Source of the DNA: Exobasidium rhododendri
Taxonomy: Eukaryota; Basidiomycota; Exobasidiomycetes; Exobasidiales; Exobasidiaceae
Reading direction: 5' to 3'
Assembly (NCBI GenBank): GCA_026210745.1
Contig: CP110632.1
Location: 2,541,001-2,605,000, forward strand
Length of the DNA: 64,000 nucleotides
The notes below the pieces were generated by a model that saw only the letters and a program-made list of their open reading frames with translations, was not told the DNA's origin and made no database searches. The first letter of the stretch is position 1. Each line of letters starts with the position of its first letter. Both the position numbers and the translations under genes were made by a program. Below, piece by piece: positions 24,101 through 33,947 of this stretch.

Positions 24101-26432
24101 CGACCTGAAAGATCACATCTCCCTGGCTTCGGTGGTGCAGGCCCTGCAAGTCCGAATTCGACATGCCAAAAGCTTACACATCCAATACCAACTGCACTTT
24201 CAACATCTCAACGATCAGGGCAGGATCGATTTCCTCACCTTGAAAGCAGAGCTAGCACAGATGGTCGACGAGTTACGGCTGATCTTGGAAGCTATTCAGC
24301 TCGAAGACGATCAAAGTGGCTCGGATAAAGATAAGAAGTCAGCGCTGCGAGTAGATGCACAAGCCAACAATATTGCATGGAATATGATGGGCCAAGAGGA
24401 AGGCGAGCTGCTAGCAAAGTTGACCATCAAAGACGCAAGTTTCACATGGTTGAACAAGGCGGACAATTCAGTCGCGAATACTATGAGCATCACTGACCTG
24501 AACGCTGTCAACGTGGGGCCAAATGCCGTCTTTACGGAAATCATCACCAAGTATCACAAGGTGGAAGATCACCCGATGAAGGAAAAGGGCATGCTTTTGA
24601 ATGCAATGTGGTCTGTGTTAGCACCGGTGGGCGGAATTCCCATAATGGACCATTTGGAGTTGAGCTTGCATCCCTTACGACTGCAGCTGGAAAAGAAGAT
24701 TGGTAGACAGTTGGAGGACTACATCTTTGGAAGTAAAAGAGAGAGAGAGAAGAAAGACCGTGAGCAGAAGGAAGCAGAAGAAGCGATACAAGAAAGACTG
24801 GAGGGAAAAGCGTCGAATCGATCGTCACCGTTTGCCTTTAAAAGGTTGGCCAAAGCGATCAAGGGAAGTAACAACGGTAAAGCGGAGTCTGTCAACGCGA
24901 CTGGAGGAGGCCAATTACCCGACAAGAGAAGGGGAGAATTGCTTCAGACTTCCAAGGAGAAGAGTCTTTCGGCAAAGTCATCTTCCTCCGACATCAAGTC
25001 CATTCGAGCCGCCACGTACAACGCTGGTGGCCAGAATGGAAGCGGTAGTAGCAGCAGCAGCAACCACATCAACGGCAATGGCGGTGAAGACCATAGCAGC
25101 GACTCGGACTCAGATGAGACCAGTCAGTATGCCATCGCTGCCAGAGACGCTCTAGAGATGAGAAATCGAGCGTCGAAGAACCTGACATTTGTTTACGCCA
25201 AGCTGTCTGAAACGATCTTTTGTCTGTCTTACAAAGGTGAAAAGCAGAAGTCGATCACGGATCTGTACGACTTAGAATTCAAGGCACCTCGCCTAGAGTA
25301 TCGAAATCGAACTTGGGCGTTTGCTAATCTGGCGAGTCATTTGAAGAGGGACATTCTCAAGGCAGCATGGAGCCAAAGGTCCAGTCTGTTGAAAGGAGTC
25401 ATTCATCACAGAAGACCCCGACATCAAGCGGTGGCTGATAATCTTCGAGCGATTCGAGATGGAGGCCACCTGTCGACGAGGAAGTTGTTGCTTGGTGCCA
25501 GTGAAAGTGGCTCTGGAGGATCAAGTACGACGTCGGCGACGTTGGCAGCTGTGGTGCCTCTATCGAATGGTAACAGCAGTAGGAATAGCAAGGAAGTCTT
25601 TGATGGCCACGAGATTGAAAAGCAAGAGAGTGCAAGGTCTCACCGGAATGGCCATCAGACGTCCTCCTTCGTGATGAACGTTGAGCCACCTGTACAGAAC
25701 GAGAGCCATGTTCCGGACTCGACGGTGACAGAGAAGGATGTGGTCGAAGGCAAGGAAGAAAATAGAGGAGAGCAAGAAAGTCGAGTCGAGGCTGCAATTG
25801 TTCACCATTCACAAGCTGCTGCAAACGATCGAGGTGAATTTAGCAGCTCTCGTTCTTCCTCGCCATCAAAGTTGAGCAACTTTATCTCGAAGAGATTGGA
25901 GGGGGTAAGAGGGAAGAGATCCAGCTTCGTCGTTGACCAGCGAGAAAGCGCACCTAAAAAGACCAGGTCCAAGACGGAGGAGGAGGAAGATGATGAAGGA
26001 GAAGATGACGATGACGATGATGTCGACGACGATGGAGGAAGAGTTGCTTTACTAGAAGAAGTAAGGCAAGAGCAAGCGGCAGATAGAAGCAGTACCTTGG
26101 ACGGCGACGCCGATAGTGACAGTCAGGGCGAATATTCGGATGACGATGACGACGACGACGACGACGGGTATGGTGCTCAAAATGCCAGTAGCAATGACAC
26201 AGCGGCTTCTCCTGCCCCCTCCCCGTTGAAGGCCTCCTTCAGAAGAGCAAACGGCAACGGTGCAAGTGAAAGCAACATTGGGCCCCCTTCTTCCTTACGT
26301 CATAGTGTTTCCAAAATTAACTTCCACTCGCCATGGTATTCTAACAAAGAAAGCAACGATTCCGTCCCCAAGATACAGAATGACAGCACAGAAGAGGAAA
26401 AGTCAAAAGCACTGCTGGGTGTATCGAGGTAG
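15116..26432 (+). CDS. FMP27: Bridge-like lipid transfer protein 2 homologue (Fmp27/Hobbit/SABRE family)
   Basis: Giant rod-shaped protein of the repeating beta-groove superfamily that is thought to move phospholipids at ER contact sites. Two exons, 15116-16899 and 16976-26432 (one exon of 9.46 kb), giving 3746 aa, longer than the yeast homologues. An N-terminal membrane anchor lies at residues 20-45 (GLGLLVALALTFFFF). The defining GFWDK motif is at about residue 1985 (RLGFWDKLPLIFHGRIHFRF, near 21147). The conserved C-terminal block is FVYAKLSETIFCLSYKGEK (near 25190). Inserts of low complexity include acidic runs at about 18150-18195, 25978-26040 and 26140-26166. The last 400 residues are mostly disordered and Ser/Asp-rich. 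The intron junction is in frame (GR-EG/TRSQ). Confidence 0.92.
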
Positions 26433-26772
26433 TAGATGATAGTGTCGACTAAAGACGGATGGTGTCAAAGACCGCTTCTGTGCTCCGTTAAACATGCTCA
26501 ATTCATGCCATGTACTTTTTAGAATTTTCCTCCCTTTTGCAATGCATTTCTCTCGCCCTGCTTTTCCGCTACTGTAATGGTAAGACTGCTAAAGAAAAGT
26601 TTGAAAAGGTCATTGATTTTATTGATTTTTGGCCCTCTAAAGGTCAGGAAGAAAATAAAGAGGGATATGCATGTTACATGAACGAGAGCGCCATCTCGCA
26701 CAGAGTGCGTTGCCTTTTTTCAAAAGAAGGAATTGATGGCGGAAAGTCGAATGAGAGAAATAGACACTCAAT
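26433..26772. other. Convergent 3' intergenic BLTP2 / eS6
   Basis: 340 bp of AT-richer sequence between facing stop codons. No gene recognised. The eS6 3' end is discussed under that gene because a possible extra intron donor lies at 26810. Confidence 0.5.
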
Positions 26773-27864
26773 CTACTCTCGAACGGTTTGACCCTTGGAG
26801 GCAGCCTTACCTGCCACTCCCTTGGCAGCAGTCTTCTTGGCCTTTCTCTCGGCTCTTCGTGCAACTCTCTCGGCCTTGAATTCTCCTTGACGCTTGGTGA
26901 GGAGCTGTGATCGAGAATATGATATGGTCAGCTTTTGATCGCCCTAGTCAGTCGTCAACTCAAGCAGTCACCCACCTTGGCAAATTCATCTTTCTGGATG
27001 CGTTGAGCTTCCGATTTGCGCACTTTGAGTGATCGCAAATGTCTCTTTCGTTGCAATCGTTGGCTGGTAATCAAGCGCTGAATCTTTGGTGCCTTGGTGT
27101 ATGGCTTGGCACCCTCCTTCTTGCCAGTGACCTCTCTTCGGACAACAAACTGTCGAACATCGTCCTTCTTGGTCAAGTTGAAGAATTTTCGAATGTGATT
27201 TGCTCTCTTTGGTCCTAGTCGCTTTGGCACCACTGACTCGGCATCGGTCAATCCAGGAATGTCTTGTTCTCCCTGCTTGACGACAATCAAGTGAAGTGCT
27301 TGCATGTCTGATCCAACAATGCACCCTCGAACGGACTTGCGGCGACGTTCACCAGTTCGACGTTGACGGTAGCATGAAGTGTTCTCACCCAACAATAGTC
27401 GCACTCGGTTGGGGACGAGGACACCTGGAATCATGAGAGAAATCGACAGTCAGTTGAAGCGTCATCGCATCGTATTGCTTCGTAGTTCCCGTCTTACCTT
27501 GCTTCATGGGGAAACCCTGCTTGTCATTTCCACCTCCAATTCGCACAACATATCCCTTGAACTCGTCACCGAGCGCATCAATCTCAACCTCTTGAGACAT
27601 TCTCTTCTCCCAGAAGATCCTAGTCTTTCGGTCGTCATCAATGTCGAATGACTTTTGGGCTCCAGTAGCCGGATTGGCGAAGTTGAGCTTCCTGCAAGTG
27701 AGGGGTACGAACAGCGGTCAGTATCCCAATCCACTCAGGCATCTCAGCTCTATGATGTCCCGCAAGTAGCCTTCGATGAGGTCCACAGAGCCTTTTTCCT
27801 CCCTTTGCATCCATCTCCTTTTCTTTTCGAACACCCCTTCTCCCGCTTCAATCTATACTCACAT
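26773..27864 (-). CDS. RPS6: 40S ribosomal protein eS6
   Basis: Small-subunit protein and classical TORC1/S6-kinase pathway target. Four exons: 27864-27863 (only AT), 27691-27498, 27424-26976, 26904-26773, giving 258 aa. The first intron splits the start codon as AT/G; the joined frame reads [20 protein letters not shown], the family N-terminus. [33 protein letters not shown] and [18 protein letters not shown] are near invariant. The C-terminus reads [20 protein letters not shown] and stops without the RRxSS phosphorylation motif seen in yeast. A donor-like GGCAG/GTAAGG at 26810 leaves open a further intron, but I found no convincing acceptor and exon. Divergent with RPS13. Confidence 0.92.
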
Positions 27865-28473
27865 ATCTGGCGAACGATGGTTGTGAGCAAGATTTGTGCC
27901 AAACTCGAAATCGTTGATTTACTTCTGTCCTTCGCACTTGCGGCTTTCCAGTCTTGAGCCTGACCGTAGGAACGCGAGCAAGTTCGACAATTTCAAAGCT
28001 GGAAATCGCGTGGCTTTCCTATCGACCGCCGCAGCCTAGTCGCCATCTAATACATCTCGGTGCGAAACACGTGAGCCAACGACTTCTTCACCATTCGCGT
28101 GTTGTCAGGCCTGCTTCGGGTCCCAGTCTGAGAACAAGGAGATCGCTACTTTTCGCACTCTTTTCTCGCAAGCACACACATCCTTCGACTTCTTTCGACC
28201 TCCCACCCTTCAAGAAATAGGTAGGTACTACGATTTGATACATGACGAGACGCCGCAGGGACGGAGAGCGAACTGGCTTGTGATGGAGATTCATTGGATT
28301 GGTGGGCGAGCATCGAGATTGAGGAGGAGAGTAGGAGGCGGCATGGGAAGATGGAGACTATCTGGGAATGGAGAAAGAGCAAGGGAGATAGGGGCGAACA
28401 AGCATTGAGTAACAATCACGATGAGCAAAGGAAACGAAGCTGACGGGTTGAAGTTTTGCACATTACAGCCAAC
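27865..28473. promoter_or_regulatory. Divergent ribosomal-protein promoter region RPS6 / RPS13
   Basis: About 610 bp shared by two small-subunit ribosomal protein genes, so coregulation is expected. On the RPS13 side a 5' UTR intron is likely: donor AATAG/GTAGGT at 28221, branch-like CTGAC near 28440, acceptor ATTACAG ending 28468, five bases before the ATG. Confidence 0.55.
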
Positions 28474-29080
28474 ATGGGTCGAATGCACTCCAAAGGAAAG
28501 GGTATTGCCAGCTCAGCTTTGCCATATCGACGAGCTCCCCCCTCATGGCTCAAGGCAACGCCTGAAGAGGTCTGCAAAGAGATCATCAAAATGGCCAGGA
28601 AGGGTTTGACTCCATCACAAATTGGTGTTCAACTTCGTGATAGTCAAGGAGTCGCACAAGTGCGATTTGTGACAGGAAACAAGATTCTGCGAATTCTCAA
28701 GGCAGAAGGACTCGCCCCTCAGATCCCGGAAGATCTTTACTGCCTCATCAAGAAGGCTGTCTCGGTCAGAAAGCATCTCGAGCGAAATCGCAAGGTGAGT
28801 AAAGTCTTGACAGAAGGTCGAGGAGACAGTATGATTGACTTTTAGCAATGCGACCTTCTCAATAGGACATGTCATCCAAGTACAACCTCGTCTTGATTGA
28901 AAGTCGAATTCACAGATTGGCTCGGTGAGTGTAATGAGATAGCGATGATCATCTAGCTGCAATTTAAACCGGCCTAACACGACTTACGCTGCCCATCCCG
29001 TCAGATACTATCGAACCAAGGGAGCCCTCCCTGCCACTTGGAAGTACGAGAGCTCGACTGCTAGTACCTTGGTCGCCTAG
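28474..29080 (+). CDS. RPS13: 40S ribosomal protein uS15 (S13)
   Basis: Small-subunit ribosomal protein that binds 18S rRNA and helps form an intersubunit bridge. Three exons: 28474-28794, 28866-28924, 29005-29080, giving 151 aa, exactly the usual eukaryotic length. [60 protein letters not shown] and [10 protein letters not shown] are near invariant. The C-terminus [19 protein letters not shown] also matches. Both introns are short with GTGAGT donors. A 5' UTR intron probably precedes the ATG. Confidence 0.96.
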
Positions 29081-29631
29081 ATTGTAACTCAGATCAAGAA
29101 CGAGAAGAGCTTTGTTTTGACAACCCTTTGTACGATCTCCCTTCAAGCACATTTGACAATCATAATGCATTATTGAATGACACATGATTGTTTCTTCGAG
29201 ACGTCGCAGCATAGAGAGGTGGGAGGATGGGTGTGGGATGCGCCGAAATTGTTCTTCGGTACTCGACGAGATGGAAATGTGCTAAAACAAAGCATTATAC
29301 TCTTAGGCACGAAGTTTTTTGCCAATAATTAGCTTGCTGGTGCAACGGATTTCCTTTGTTTCCGCCAAATTCGCAAATTTAGGTGATGTGCGCGCGTTCG
29401 AATCGTTTGTCGAACCTTGGGTTACTACTTTGTTTCTTCCTTTCCCTTTAGGCAATAGCGCGAATTTAATCTTAGTTGAGCGACGATAGGTCTTCTCATC
29501 AAGTGAGTAGGTTACAATTAACCCAAACTGGCAGCATCGATTAAGACAAGCGTACAAACGCGCCTTCAGCGAGCACTTTTTTTGGTGCGCCTGTTCATAT
29601 CATCTCAGTGAATTACACATCTTACGTGTCC
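29081..29631. other. Intergenic: RPS13 3' UTR and promoter of the metaxin-like gene
   Basis: 551 bp with no gene I can support. A TTCGAATC string near 29398 recalls a tRNA T-loop, but no cloverleaf can be built around it. Confidence 0.45.
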
Positions 29632-31355
29632 ATGGCAGCAACGATAGACCTTCGACTGGTGGTCTGGGCACCATGCTATTCTCCCAGCACATCTCAGCTG
29701 CCGACACTGGATCCAGATAGCTTATATGCTGCTTCCATCCTACAAGCAAGGCGAGTGCCAAGATATTCTCTAAGTCCTCCATCCTCGCTCCTTCACAGCC
29801 GCGTTCCATGCTTAGAAGAGGAGACTACGAGCGTCAGGCTAGCAGAAGATATCGACGCAATCGAGAACTTTGCAAGCAAACATGCTGGGCGTAGCGTAGG
29901 GCTCTCCCTACTCGATGAGGACCACGAGCCCGGTGGAAATGAGAGAGAACACCGACGTCGCTGGGCGAAGAGGCAAGCTCTGAGTCAATACCTTCTATCC
30001 ACCTTGCATCCGCTCGTCTACCAGACCTTATTTTCACCCGAGCTCTACATTAAGTACACTGCAAAGGCATATACAGCAGGACTGTCCATACTAAATCGCA
30101 GCTCTTTGATCGGTCGTCTTCGAAGCAATTTGAGGAGCTACTACGCCATCAAGGGAAACTTGTTAGATGGCGGAAGCGAAGACGACAGCGACTTGGCTGC
30201 TATCTTGATAGAGAGCAACACTAGAAAGTACCTCAAGGAAGAAGACGAAAAGGAGAGGCAGACTCTGGCGGATCGAGGAGGAGTCTCCATGACCGGAAAG
30301 AGAGGGCAAAGGATGCAAGGCTTAAGAAGAGGTGGTTTATTGGCAGAAGAGAAGGCGTCAGCAGCCAGAGCGTTCAGTGAAATGAGGGTGAGTGTGATAC
30401 GCTTCGATTCTCAACGACAGAGGGAAAAAAAGATATGAGAGAAGCGCTAATACATGTTGGTGCAATGCAGCTTCGAACGTACGCAGAGACGGTGTTGGGA
30501 GTGTTTGCCGCTGCTTTGGGCTCTGACGAGTATTTCTTTGCTTCTACGAGGCCTTCTCTGTTGGACCTCCGTCTTTTCTCGATCTTGGCACCTTTCCTGG
30601 TACCATCTTCGTCTTACCCAAGCTTGGCATCATCGACTCTCCCAACGCTTCTGCACTCCAAATTCCCCACGTTGGTATTGCATTCAAAGCGAGTTCAGAA
30701 TCTGATCTGGCCTATTGAGATTCAAAGCATGCTAGAGTCAAGTTCGACCGATGGGAATAACCCGACGAAGAAGACTCTTGTCAGCACACCCGGTTGGCCT
30801 ACTCTGGTAAATAGAGAATGCGATGGTACAGAAATCTCGCAACCTGTGCAGCCCATGACGATTCGAGTGGCTAGCACGCTAGGGAAAGTTTGTGGAAGTA
30901 CATATCACTACACTTCATCACTCTTCTCTTCCACAAAAAAACCGCATACTTCTGCAAGGGCATCCGCCAGTGGCGTCAGTAGTACTCCGCCTCCAGAACC
31001 CAAGACGGCTTTGACAGAGGCTGAAAAGAAGGAGGCAAGAAAGGTCGCCATTGGACGATGGATCTGGATCTCATCTGCCGTTGCAGGCTTGATTGGCACT
31101 GCCTTTGCCAGTGGTCTTTTGGCAATTCAGTACGGAGGTGACGAAGACGAAGAGGAAGAAGTAGGGGAGGTGGTGGAGCTCATGAAAAATGAGACGGCCG
31201 AGGGGGAGGAGGAGGACGACGACGACGCTATCACGGAAATCGACGAGGACGAAGGTGACTATCAGATCGAGATCATCGAGATCAGCGATGATGGAAGCGA
31301 AGACGACGATGAGGTGGCGATGGAGATCGAGGAAGAAGAAGACGCAGACGAGTAG
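29632..31355 (+). CDS. Metaxin/Sam37-like mitochondrial outer-membrane protein
   Basis: Probably the Sam37/metaxin component of the sorting and assembly machinery that inserts beta-barrel proteins into the outer mitochondrial membrane. Two exons, 29632-30387 and 30471-31355, giving 546 aa. The thioredoxin-like N-domain start is LRLVVWAPCYSPS, then LDPDSLYAASILQA. The GST-like C-domain signature is DEYFFASTRPSLLDLRLFSI with LAPFL. One membrane helix lies at about residues 448-470 (WIWISSAVAGLIGTAFASGL). After it comes a tail of about 75 residues made almost only of Asp and Glu with a hydrophobic IEIIEIS core. Start chosen at ATG 29632; upstream codons lack an ATG. Family call rests on short motifs, so Sam35 or another metaxin remains possible. 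Confidence 0.72.
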
Positions 31356-31498
31356 AGTACCTTTCCTTGACAGCGGTGTCACTCTTCTGCATGTAAAAGT
31401 ACTGTGCCTCTTGTGGTATGCAATTTGACGGAGGAATACAAGCCGTGCTCTAAGTCTATAAATACATTGCGAAGTTTGTGTGATTGCTCTGACTATGA

Positions 31499-32085
31499 TC
31501 AGCTTGCAGTCTCGTCGATTCTGGGCTTCTTTTCCTCTCGATCATCTTCATCTTCATCGATCTCTATATCGTCATCCTCTTCCTCTTCTTCACTGTCAGC
31601 GGCAACGGGCACCTCTCTACCCGCTTCCTCCCTCGCTCTCTTTCTCTCGTTCCTCTTGAGCTCTTCTCCTGCAGATGAGAAGACTGTTTTCCTCTGCGAT
31701 AAAGTCTCAGGAAGTGTGCCCTTCTCTGCTATGATTGTCGCCCTCGATGTACTCTTTGCATAGTCGATGCTCTAGATGCAAGAGGAAGGTTGCAGTCTCT
31801 TCTCAGCGGCAGCTACGAATCTCGCAAAGCATCATCTGCCCCACTTACAAGAGAATTATCATAAAACGAGAACCCTTCCAGTCCTCTCAAAGCAGCTGTA
31901 GAACTGGCCAGATCTTGAAATACAACGAACGCTTGACATCGCATTCCTTGTGCTCGAGTAGCAACAACGTCGAGAATCTTGCCGTAAGTCGAAAAAAGGC
32001 AATAGAGCTGACGTCTAAGTTCCTCCTTCTTGATCTTACTCGGAATATTCTTTACGTACAATGTGGCGCTTGGAGAGAAGGACAT
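31499..32085 (-). CDS. U1A/U2B''-type snRNP RRM protein (Msl1-like)
   Basis: Spliceosomal protein that binds a stem-loop of U2 (or U1) snRNA. Two exons, 32085-31849 and 31771-31499, giving 169 aa. The RRM covers residues 1 to about 85: RNP2 is LYVKNI and RNP1 is MRCQAFVVF, with the family-typical KIKKEELRRQLYCLFSTYG and GFSFYDNSL/SIDYAKS across the intron. Higher metazoan U1A and U2B'' carry a second RRM; this protein instead ends in a charged, acidic tail (EEEEEDDDIEIDEDEDD). That matches yeast Msl1, which has one RRM, so U2B'' is the likelier identity. Divergent with the FKBP gene. Confidence 0.85.
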
Positions 32086-32462
32086 CGTTACGCAACGTCT
32101 TCGAGGGGGAAGAGGGGGAAGCGAGGGAGACACGAGTCGACGTGGCTTCTGCTGATGCTCACAAGTCGTTGTAGTAGTGCGTCCAGACTTTCTTCTGTGT
32201 AATGAATTCTAGGTTGAAGATCAAAGTGATTCGGAGGACTTGCCTCGACGTATCCCACGTGGTGTCGCGCACGGATGTTTGTTTGTCTATTCTATCGCAC
32301 GTGTAGTCTATTTTTTGAACCGGTCCTCTTTTTTTTTTGTTTTGCCTGTCAAGAAGATATTGAATCTTCTCATTCTGGCTGGGTGCCTTCAACTTTTATT
32401 TCTTGACCGCCCAGAACTTCCTCCTTCTCTCTCGAATTCTTACTGCCCGCCTCCAGCCCAAC
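32086..32462. promoter_or_regulatory. Bidirectional promoter region U2B''-like / FKBP
   Basis: 377 bp between divergent start codons, with a T-run (32328-32339) on the + strand that may be a nucleosome-free dA:dT tract. Confidence 0.5.
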
Positions 32463-33791
32463 ATGTCGTCTCCCATGGGATTGTTTGGACTCAAACTCAC
32501 ACCTGGAGAAATTGTTCCGATTGCCGCCTTGCGTGATGTGAGGATCACCAACATTGCTTATGGTGAAGAAGTCACTGGTCAAGCTAGATCTGTCGTTAAA
32601 GTTCATCACGCTCGAATTCCTGGTCTCATGGATGAGCTCTTGGAAGGCGAGGATGACAGTGAAGATGATGAAGATGATGATGATGAAGAAGACGAAGAGG
32701 AAATTGACGAGATTGTCGATGCTGCAAAGCCAGAAGAAGACGAAATGGAGGAGGATGCTGCCGAAGAGGACGATGAAGATCTAGGCAGCGAAGATGAGGA
32801 CGACGACGAAGAGGACGAATATATCGAAGAGGAATACGTCGTTTGCAGCTTGTATCCTGCCAAGATCGAGCAAGTCACGGTAGATTTGCACTTTTCAGCA
32901 GATGAGGAAGTTGCCTTTTCCGTTACTGGAGAAAATGACGTTGAATTGCTAGGCTATTACCTATCACCCGACATGTTTGATCAAGAGCCCGACTCGGACG
33001 AATACGACGAGGATGACGATGAGTTTGACAGTGACGACATGGCATTGTACGGCGAAGAGATGGACAGCGAAGATGACGACGACGAGGAAGAATTCGATGA
33101 CATTCGAATTGAGGAGGTCATTGAGAGTGCACCTGTAAAGAAGGCTGTCAACTCCAAGAAGAGGAGCGCAAAGGAAGCAGATGTCGATGGTGACGTCTCT
33201 GTCTCGGCAAGCGTTGCCGAACTAGCTGCAGCTGCAACGGCTACAGGTGTGGACGCTTCTCAGTTGAGCAAGAACCAACGAAAGAAGCTCAACAAGAAGC
33301 TGAAGACTGGCGAAGAGGCTGAAGGAGAAGAAGAAGACGTCAAGGAAAAGGTCAAGGCCGCTGCACCCAAAGTTGCAAAGGAGGAGAAGGCCAAAGCGCA
33401 GACTGTCAAGAAAGAAGCCCCTGCCAAGAAGGAAAGCGCAAAGGATGCGTCGAAGAAGGTGACTATGCCTTCCGGTCTCGTCATTGAAGATCGAAAGGTG
33501 GGCAGTGGACCTCAAGCAAAGGCGGGTAATCGAGTCGGCATGCGATACGTCGGACGTCTCATGAACGGAAAGCAATTTGATGCAAACACCAAGGGAAAGC
33601 CTTTCTCCTTCCGACTTGGTAAAGGGGAAGTCATCTCTGGATGGGATGAAGGGGTCAAGGGTATGCAAGTAGGCGGGGAGAGGCGCTTGACCTGTCCTCC
33701 CAAGATGGCCTACGGCACTCGCGGAGCACCACCGGACATCCCAGGCAACAGCACCTTGGTGTTTGACGTCAAACTCGTAGAGATCAAGTAG
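32463..33791 (+). CDS. Nucleolar FK506-binding peptidyl-prolyl isomerase (Fpr3/Fpr4 type)
   Basis: Histone-binding prolyl isomerase of the nucleus and nucleolus. Single exon, 442 aa from ATG 32463. The N-terminal nucleoplasmin-like fold begins [20 protein letters not shown] and is interrupted by long Asp/Glu runs (about 32650-32830 and 32985-33110). A Lys/Ala-rich middle part follows. The FKBP domain occupies about residues 335-442 and keeps the active-site features: [17 protein letters not shown], the VISGWDEGV tryptophan, PPKMAYG and [12 protein letters not shown]506 or rapamycin binding is therefore expected. The absence of introns is unlike most neighbours. Convergent with the permease gene. 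Confidence 0.92.
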   Translation: MSSPMGLFGLKLTPGEIVPIAALRDVRITNIAYGEEVTGQARSVVKVHHARIPGLMDELLEGEDDSEDDEDDDDEEDEEEIDEIVDAAKPEEDEMEEDAAEEDDEDLGSEDEDDDEEDEYIEEEYVVCSLYPAKIEQVTVDLHFSADEEVAFSVTGENDVELLGYYLSPDMFDQEPDSDEYDEDDDEFDSDDMALYGEEMDSEDDDDEEEFDDIRIEEVIESAPVKKAVNSKKRSAKEADVDGDVSVSASVAELAAAATATGVDASQLSKNQRKKLNKKLKTGEEAEGEEEDVKEKVKAAAPKVAKEEKAKAQTVKKEAPAKKESAKDASKKVTMPSGLVIEDRKVGSGPQAKAGNRVGMRYVGRLMNGKQFDANTKGKPFSFRLGKGEVISGWDEGVKGMQVGGERRLTCPPKMAYGTRGAPPDIPGNSTLVFDVKLVEIK

Positions 33792-33947
33792 ACGCGATCT
33801 TTGCCCCTAACACGGAATTCTCCTTCAAAACGAAACAGAACCAATCCCTTTTGCTGTATGTACTTTTTTATCACATTGATCCCATAACGATCCGCTTTCT
33901 AATACAATCGATGATGCTACAAGAGTCGTGACCAGTGGGAAAAGTTG

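Noticed and set aside
27692-27862. Possible box C/D snoRNA in the first eS6 intron
   Set aside because: Several CTGA strings occur on the transcribed strand but no good RTGATGA box or terminal stem accompanies them.
29390-29402. TTCGAATC string resembling a tRNA T-loop
   Set aside because: No acceptor stem, D-arm or anticodon arm can be paired around it on either strand.
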